Source: Clostridiales bacterium
GTDB taxonomy: Bacteria > Bacillota > Clostridia > Oscillospirales > Acutalibacteraceae
Direction: 5' to 3'
DNA: 54,619 bases
Assembly (NCBI GenBank): GCA_012524025.1
Contig: JAAYSC010000001.1
Span: forward strand, 1 to 54,619
A model generated the notes under the pieces. That model did not search any database. It was given only the letters and a program-made list of their open reading frames with translations, and was not told the origin of the DNA. Positions within the stretch are counted from its first letter, which is position 1, and each line of letters opens with the position of its first letter. Shown piece by piece: positions 50,674 to 54,619 of this stretch. Position numbers and translations under genes: made by a program.

Positions 50674-53600
50674 TTACTCTTGGTCTTCTTCACTCAATGG
50701 TTCATAAAGCTCTTTGAGCCTTGAGAGCTTATCATACTTACCCTTGGCCTCTTTTTCCGAACGGCTGAAGAGTTCTTCGGCGTTTTCGGGGAAGGAGCGC
50801 ATAAGTGAGCTGTAGCGAACTTCTTTGAGAATATGGTCACGATAGCTTTCGACCGGCGGCTTACTGTCAAGGCTGAAGGGGTTTTTGCCTTCTTCAACCA
50901 ACCTTGGGTCAAAGCGGAAGTTGTGCCAATAGCCGGAAGCGACCGCTTCTTTTTCTTGCGTCATGCTGATGCCCATGCCGCCCCTGATGCCGTGGTTTAT
51001 GCAGGGTGAGTAGGCAATGATAATGGACGGGCCGTCATAGCTTTCGGCTTCTTTAAAGGCCTTGAGGCACTGGTTATAGTCAGCCCCCATGGCTACTTGG
51101 GCAACATATACATAACCGTAGCTCATTGCAATTTGGGCCAAATCTTTTTTCTTTACCGTCTTACCCGCTGCAGCAAACTTTGCAATGGCACCCGTGGGGG
51201 TTGCCTTTGAAGCTTGGCCGCCGGTGTTTGAGTAAACTTCGGTATCAAATACAAGAATGTTAACATTTTCGTTTTGAGCCAGAACATGGTCCAAGCCGCC
51301 AAACCCGATATCATAGGCCCAACCGTCGCCACCGAAAATCCAAATGGATTTTTTGTTAAGATAGTCGCTGTCTTGCAAAATTTCTTGGGCGGCTGCCTTC
51401 AGGTCACCGTCAAGGTCGGCAGCTTCAAGTGCAGCTATAAGAGCCTTACTGCTTGCCGTGTTGAGGTCACCGTTTTCTTTGGTTTCAAGCCACTTGGCTG
51501 CTGCTGCCTTAAGCTCTTCGCCCGCGGCATCGCTTTCTGCCAAGAGGGTCACAGCCGAAGCCAGACGAGCCCTGATTTGGTCATTTGCCAACATCATGCC
51601 GTAGCCAAATTCGGCATTGTCTTCAAAGAGGGAGTTTGCCCAAGCCGGGCCCTTGCCTTCTTTATTGACGGTATAGGGGGTGCTGGGTGCGGAACCGCCC
51701 CAAATTGAAGAACAACCGGTTGCGTTGGCGATATACATTCTGTCCCCAAACAGTTGGGTTACAAGCTTGGCATAGGGTGTTTCACCACAGCCCGCGCAAG
51801 CGCCCGAGAACTCAAGCAGGGGTTGTTTGAACTGGCTGCCCTTGACCGTGGAATCCGGGAAGCGTTCAAGAACTTCTTCTTTTTCGGGCAAGTTAAGTGC
51901 ATAGTTAAAATTGCGTTGTTCGCCAAGGTGGCCGGCCAAAGGTTCCATAACCAAAGCCTTGTTGCCTCGCATGCCGGGGCACACATTGGCACAAGAACCG
52001 CAACCGTAGCAGTCTAATGTTGAAATAGCTATTGTAAAGTCATAGCCCTTGAGGCCGTTCATGGTTTTGCTCTTCATGGCCTCGGGTGCGTTTTCACTTT
52101 CTTGCTCAGTCATAGCGAAGGGGCGGATTACGCCATGGGGGCAAACATATGAACAGTAGTTACACTGGATGCAGTTTTCGGGCAGCCAATTTGGTACATT
52201 AACGGCTATACCGCGTTTTTCAAAAGCTGCGGTGCCTTGGGGGATGGTGCCGTCGGCCGCATGTGCAAAGGTGGACACGGGTATACGGTCGCCTTTTTGG
52301 GCATTAACGGGGTGTAAAACATCCCTGACAAAGGTTTTGAGTTCTTCATTGTCTGTTTCAATGGTCACTTCAACCGGTTTGTCTTGAGCATTGGCCCAGT
52401 CGGCCGGAACTTCAACCTTGACAGCGCTGTCAAAGCCCTTGTCAATAGCGGTGTGGTTCATGGCAACGATGTGTTCGCCCTTGCGTGAGAAAGATTTTGT
52501 TGCCGCATCTTTCATGAGCTTTATAATTTCATCTTTGGGCAAAATACCCGTAAGGTTAAAGAAGGCTGATTGCAAGATGGTGTTTACCCGACCGCCCAGA
52601 CCGATTTCTTCGGCGATGTGGGTGGCGTCGATTGTGTAAAACTTGATATTGTTTTCAGCCATGTAGCGTTTCATGGAAGCGGGAAGGTGCTCGTCAAGCT
52701 CATGGGCCTTCCAGTCACAGTTGAGGAGGAAGACGCCGCCTTCCTTGAGGTCTTCGACCATTTCATACTTGTCAACATAAGAAGGATTGTGGCAGGCCAC
52801 AAAGTCCGCATTGTTGATATAGTAGGTTGACTTGATTGGGCTTTTGCCAAAGCGCAGGTGAGATATGGTGATACCGCCCGACTTTTTGGAGTCATAGGCA
52901 AAGTAACCTTGGGCATACATGTCTGTATTGTCACCGATGATTTTAATGGAGTTTTGGTTGGCGCCGACGGTGCCGTCCGCACCCAAGCCCCAAAACTTAC
53001 AGGAAAAGGTGCCTTGGGGGGTGGTGTCCGGATTTTCAGACCTGGGCAGTGAAAGGTTGGTAACATCATCTTCAATCGCCAGGGTAAAGCGTTTTTTAGG
53101 TTGAGCTGCTTCCATATTGCGGTATACGGCAATAATGTCGCTGGGATTGGTGTCTTTTGAGCCCAAGCCGTAGCGGCCGCCGTAAACCGGCATGTTGCAA
53201 AAGTCGCTTTCTTTGAGAGCGGCCACAACATCAAGCCAGAGAGGCTCACCCAGGGCACCCGGCTCTTTTGTGCGGTCAAGAACAGAGATGGACTTGACTG
53301 TTTTTGGAATTACATCCAGCATATGTTTTGCCGAGAAAGGCCTGAAGAGACGAACCTTAACCAGGCCGACCTTCTCACCCTTATTATTAAGGTAGTCGAT
53401 TGTTTCTTCAATGGTGTCACATACGGAACCCATGGCTACAATGATTTTGTCCGCATCCGGGGCACCGTAATAGTTGAAGAGGCCGTAGTCCGTACCGATA
53501 CGGCTGTTGACTTCTTTCATGTAATCTTCGGTAATGCCGATTACATCGTCATAATATTTGTTGCCGGCTTCACGCGCTTGGAAGAAGATGTCGGGGTTTT

Positions 53601-54258
53601 GGGCTGAACCGCGCAGGACCGGACTTTCCGGATTGAGCGCACGGCGACGGAAGTCGTTGACTGCGTCCATGTCAACCATATCGGCAAGCTGGTCATAGCC
53701 CCATACTTTAATTTTTTGAATTTCATGCGAAGTCCTAAAGCCGTCAAAGAAGTGGACAAAAGGCACACGGCTCTTTAAAGTAGATGTGTGAGCAACCGCA
53801 CCAAGGTCCATGACTTCTTGCGGATTGGTGGAACAAAGCATGGCATAACCTGTTTGGCGGGCAGCGTAAATGTCGGAATGGTCGCCGAAAATGCTCAAAG
53901 CATGGCTGGCAACCGCACGGGCCGAAACATCAATAACGCTGGGCAGGAATTCGCCTGCGATTTTGTACATGTTGGGTATCATGAGCAAAAGGCCTTGCGA
54001 AGCTGTGTAGGTTGTGGTCAAGGCACCCGAGGCCAAAGACCCGTGTACCGCACCCGCGGCCCCCGCTTCAGATTGCATTTCGGCCACCCTAACGGTTTGA
54101 CCGAAGATGTTTTTAACCCCCATAGCGGACATGGCGTCCGTTTCTTCAGCCATATCTGATGAGGGTGTGATGGGATAGATTGCCGCAACTTCGGTAAAGG
54201 CATATGACACATATGCAGCCGCCGAGTTGCCGTTCATTGTTTTCGACTTTCTTGCCAT
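50674..54258 (-). CDS. nifJ: pyruvate:ferredoxin (flavodoxin) oxidoreductase
   Basis: A 1194-residue single-chain enzyme that oxidises pyruvate to acetyl-CoA and CO2 and reduces ferredoxin, the central pyruvate step of many Clostridia. It opens KSKTMNGNSAAAYVSYAFTEVAAIYPITPSSDMAEE in the pyrimidine domain (cited only for its YPITPSSDMAEE core). Two [4Fe-4S] motifs are CIQCNYCSYVCPHG and CYGCGSCANVCPG. A third cluster is ligated by CAGCGE and a distal cysteine, and the thiamine-diphosphate motif is GGDGWAYDIGFGG with NILVFDTEVYSNTGGQ. The ATG follows AAGGAGG. It is a single-gene unit with a strong promoter, an operator-like repeat and a shared terminator. Confidence 0.98.
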   Translation of the reverse strand: MARKSKTMNGNSAAAYVSYAFTEVAAIYPITPSSDMAEETDAMSAMGVKNIFGQTVRVAEMQSEAGAAGAVHGSLASGALTTTYTASQGLLLMIPNMYKIAGEFLPSVIDVSARAVASHALSIFGDHSDIYAARQTGYAMLCSTNPQEVMDLGAVAHTSTLKSRVPFVHFFDGFRTSHEIQKIKVWGYDQLADMVDMDAVNDFRRRALNPESPVLRGSAQNPDIFFQAREAGNKYYDDVIGITEDYMKEVNSRIGTDYGLFNYYGAPDADKIIVAMGSVCDTIEETIDYLNNKGEKVGLVKVRLFRPFSAKHMLDVIPKTVKSISVLDRTKEPGALGEPLWLDVVAALKESDFCNMPVYGGRYGLGSKDTNPSDIIAVYRNMEAAQPKKRFTLAIEDDVTNLSLPRSENPDTTPQGTFSCKFWGLGADGTVGANQNSIKIIGDNTDMYAQGYFAYDSKKSGGITISHLRFGKSPIKSTYYINNADFVACHNPSYVDKYEMVEDLKEGGVFLLNCDWKAHELDEHLPASMKRYMAENNIKFYTIDATHIAEEIGLGGRVNTILQSAFFNLTGILPKDEIIKLMKDAATKSFSRKGEHIVAMNHTAIDKGFDSAVKVEVPADWANAQDKPVEVTIETDNEELKTFVRDVLHPVNAQKGDRIPVSTFAHAADGTIPQGTAAFEKRGIAVNVPNWLPENCIQCNYCSYVCPHGVIRPFAMTEQESENAPEAMKSKTMNGLKGYDFTIAISTLDCYGCGSCANVCPGMRGNKALVMEPLAGHLGEQRNFNYALNLPEKEEVLERFPDSTVKGSQFKQPLLEFSGACAGCGETPYAKLVTQLFGDRMYIANATGCSSIWGGSAPSTPYTVNKEGKGPAWANSLFEDNAEFGYGMMLANDQIRARLASAVTLLAESDAAGEELKAAAAKWLETKENGDLNTASSKALIAALEAADLDGDLKAAAQEILQDSDYLNKKSIWIFGGDGWAYDIGFGGLDHVLAQNENVNILVFDTEVYSNTGGQASKATPTGAIAKFAAAGKTVKKKDLAQIAMSYGYVYVAQVAMGADYNQCLKAFKEAESYDGPSIIIAYSPCINHGIRGGMGISMTQEKEAVASGYWHNFRFDPRLVEEGKNPFSLDSKPPVESYRDHILKEVRYSSLMRSFPENAEELFSRSEKEAKGKYDKLSRLKELYEPLSEEDQE

Positions 54259-54288
54259 TTAGTTTTCCTCCTTGGTTTTTTACAAAGA

Positions 54289-54349
54289 AATACAAAGGTT
54301 TGTATTATTCACCGAAAGATATTTTAACATTAATAGAACTGCTTGTAAA
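54289..54349 (-). promoter_or_regulatory. nifJ promoter and downstream operator candidate
   Basis: Minus-strand TTTACA (54344-54349) and TAAAAT (54321-54326) have a 17-bp spacer. Between the start site and the gene lies a perfect inverted repeat, AATACAAA (54289-54296), GG, TTTGTATT (54299-54306). Its position in the transcribed leader suits a roadblock repressor. It does not match the Rex consensus. Confidence 0.6.
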
Positions 54350-54492
54350 CCTTAATAAGGGCAAACTTGCATACCTATCGGCCCGCAAATTTGTACACAT
54401 TGTGACCCGATACCTGTTTTTCTTGCCTTCTTGTTTTCAGAAAGCCGAAAACATGCTTTTTGTCGGCCTTTTTCTCGCTTTTTAAAGGGGCC
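54350..54492. other. gene-free gap between the nifJ promoter and the right repeat
   Basis: No reading frame or RNA gene is recognisable. A 6-bp inverted pair, TATCGG/CCGATA, lies around 54377 and 54409. A weak hairpin (GCCGA at 54444-54448 with TCGGC at 54463-54467) is followed on the plus strand by TTTTT and a further T tract, resembling a terminator, but no plus-strand gene precedes it. Confidence 0.35.
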
Positions 54493-54615
54493 CTTAGTGT
54501 AAAATTATCGTTGGCAAAAAATAAAGGGAAATGGCGCAAACCACTTCCCTTGCATACATAGAATCAGTACAATGAATTTGCGAAAAAACACGAACTGAGG
54601 TGTATGCAAGATGAT
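54493..54615. repeat. right copy of the contig-terminal inverted repeat
   Basis: The reverse complement of 1-123 with three differences. The sequence just inside (GGCCC, 54488-54492) does not match the left side. The outward frame that is open in the left copy is interrupted here by TAG at the codon corresponding to the left copy's lysine 17, and glutamate 10 becomes lysine. If this is the start of a transposase-like gene, this copy would be dead, or the true frame is different. Confidence 0.85.
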
Positions 54616-54619
54616 TTTA

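Overview
The window looks like a chromosomal contig from a strictly anaerobic member of the Bacillota, most likely class Clostridia. The evidence is a large one-piece pyruvate:ferredoxin oxidoreductase, a rubrerythrin, a 2[4Fe-4S] ferredoxin, Mini-RNase III, the c-di-AMP receptor DarA, RicT, a meso-DAP-type MurE and a PASTA-domain division PBP. No 16S rRNA gene or species-level marker is present, so finer placement is not justified. Almost all genes lie on the minus strand. The plus strand looks C-rich even where genes are plus-coded, so the replication fork probably moves right to left and oriC lies outside to the right.

Layout. (1) 1-123 and 54493-54615 are an inverted pair of one dispersed repeat (120/123 identical), so the contig probably ends inside two copies of a mobile or repeated element. 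(2) 0.1-5.7 kb: DnaA-like boxes, a membrane-anchored DUF4838 protein behind enolase, and GTP-type PEP carboxykinase under a promoter with a long perfect inverted repeat. (3) 5.9-10.4 kb: polA, a YwlE-like phosphatase, rimI and tsaD. (4) 10.6-12.9 kb: plus-strand dusB and a secreted metallophosphoesterase. (5) 13-26 kb: a division and cell-wall (dcw) cluster in transcript order mraZ-rsmH-ftsL-pbp-murE-murF-mraY-ftsW-murG-ftsQ-ftsZ, without murD, murC, murB or ftsA. (6) 26.2-28.7 kb: yebC, mrnC and obg. (7) 28.8-34.5 kb: a sugar-acid operon running from an isomerase/oxidoreductase fusion through a Gfo/Idh enzyme, an SDR reductase, KDG kinase and KDPG aldolase. (8) 34.6-41.6 kb: rubrerythrin and a locus syntenic with Bacillus yaaO-darA-holB-ricT-trmN6-rsmI, with a small ferredoxin inserted. 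(9) 41.7-47.2 kb: citrate synthase, two membrane proteins, a QueG-like enzyme and a DUF1015 protein. (10) 47.3-49.2 kb: an accessory patch with two XRE-type regulators and a 94-residue membrane protein whose near-consensus promoter is bracketed by LexA-like boxes. (11) 49.3-50.6 kb: a HAD phosphatase and a QueT-type transporter that seems to start at CTG. (12) 50.7-54.3 kb: nifJ.

Metabolically, hexuronate- or polyol-type sugars would enter through the kdgK-eda branch to pyruvate. Pyruvate feeds PFOR, and PEP carboxykinase and citrate synthase connect the C3/C4 pools. The best candidate for something undescribed is the SOS-type small membrane protein at 48126-48410. After it come the 41-bp-periodic repeats in the mraZ leader, the fused isomerase/oxidoreductase, and the FtsZ tail that lacks the usual C-terminal peptide. 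Promoter and operator calls rest on reading the sequence by eye.
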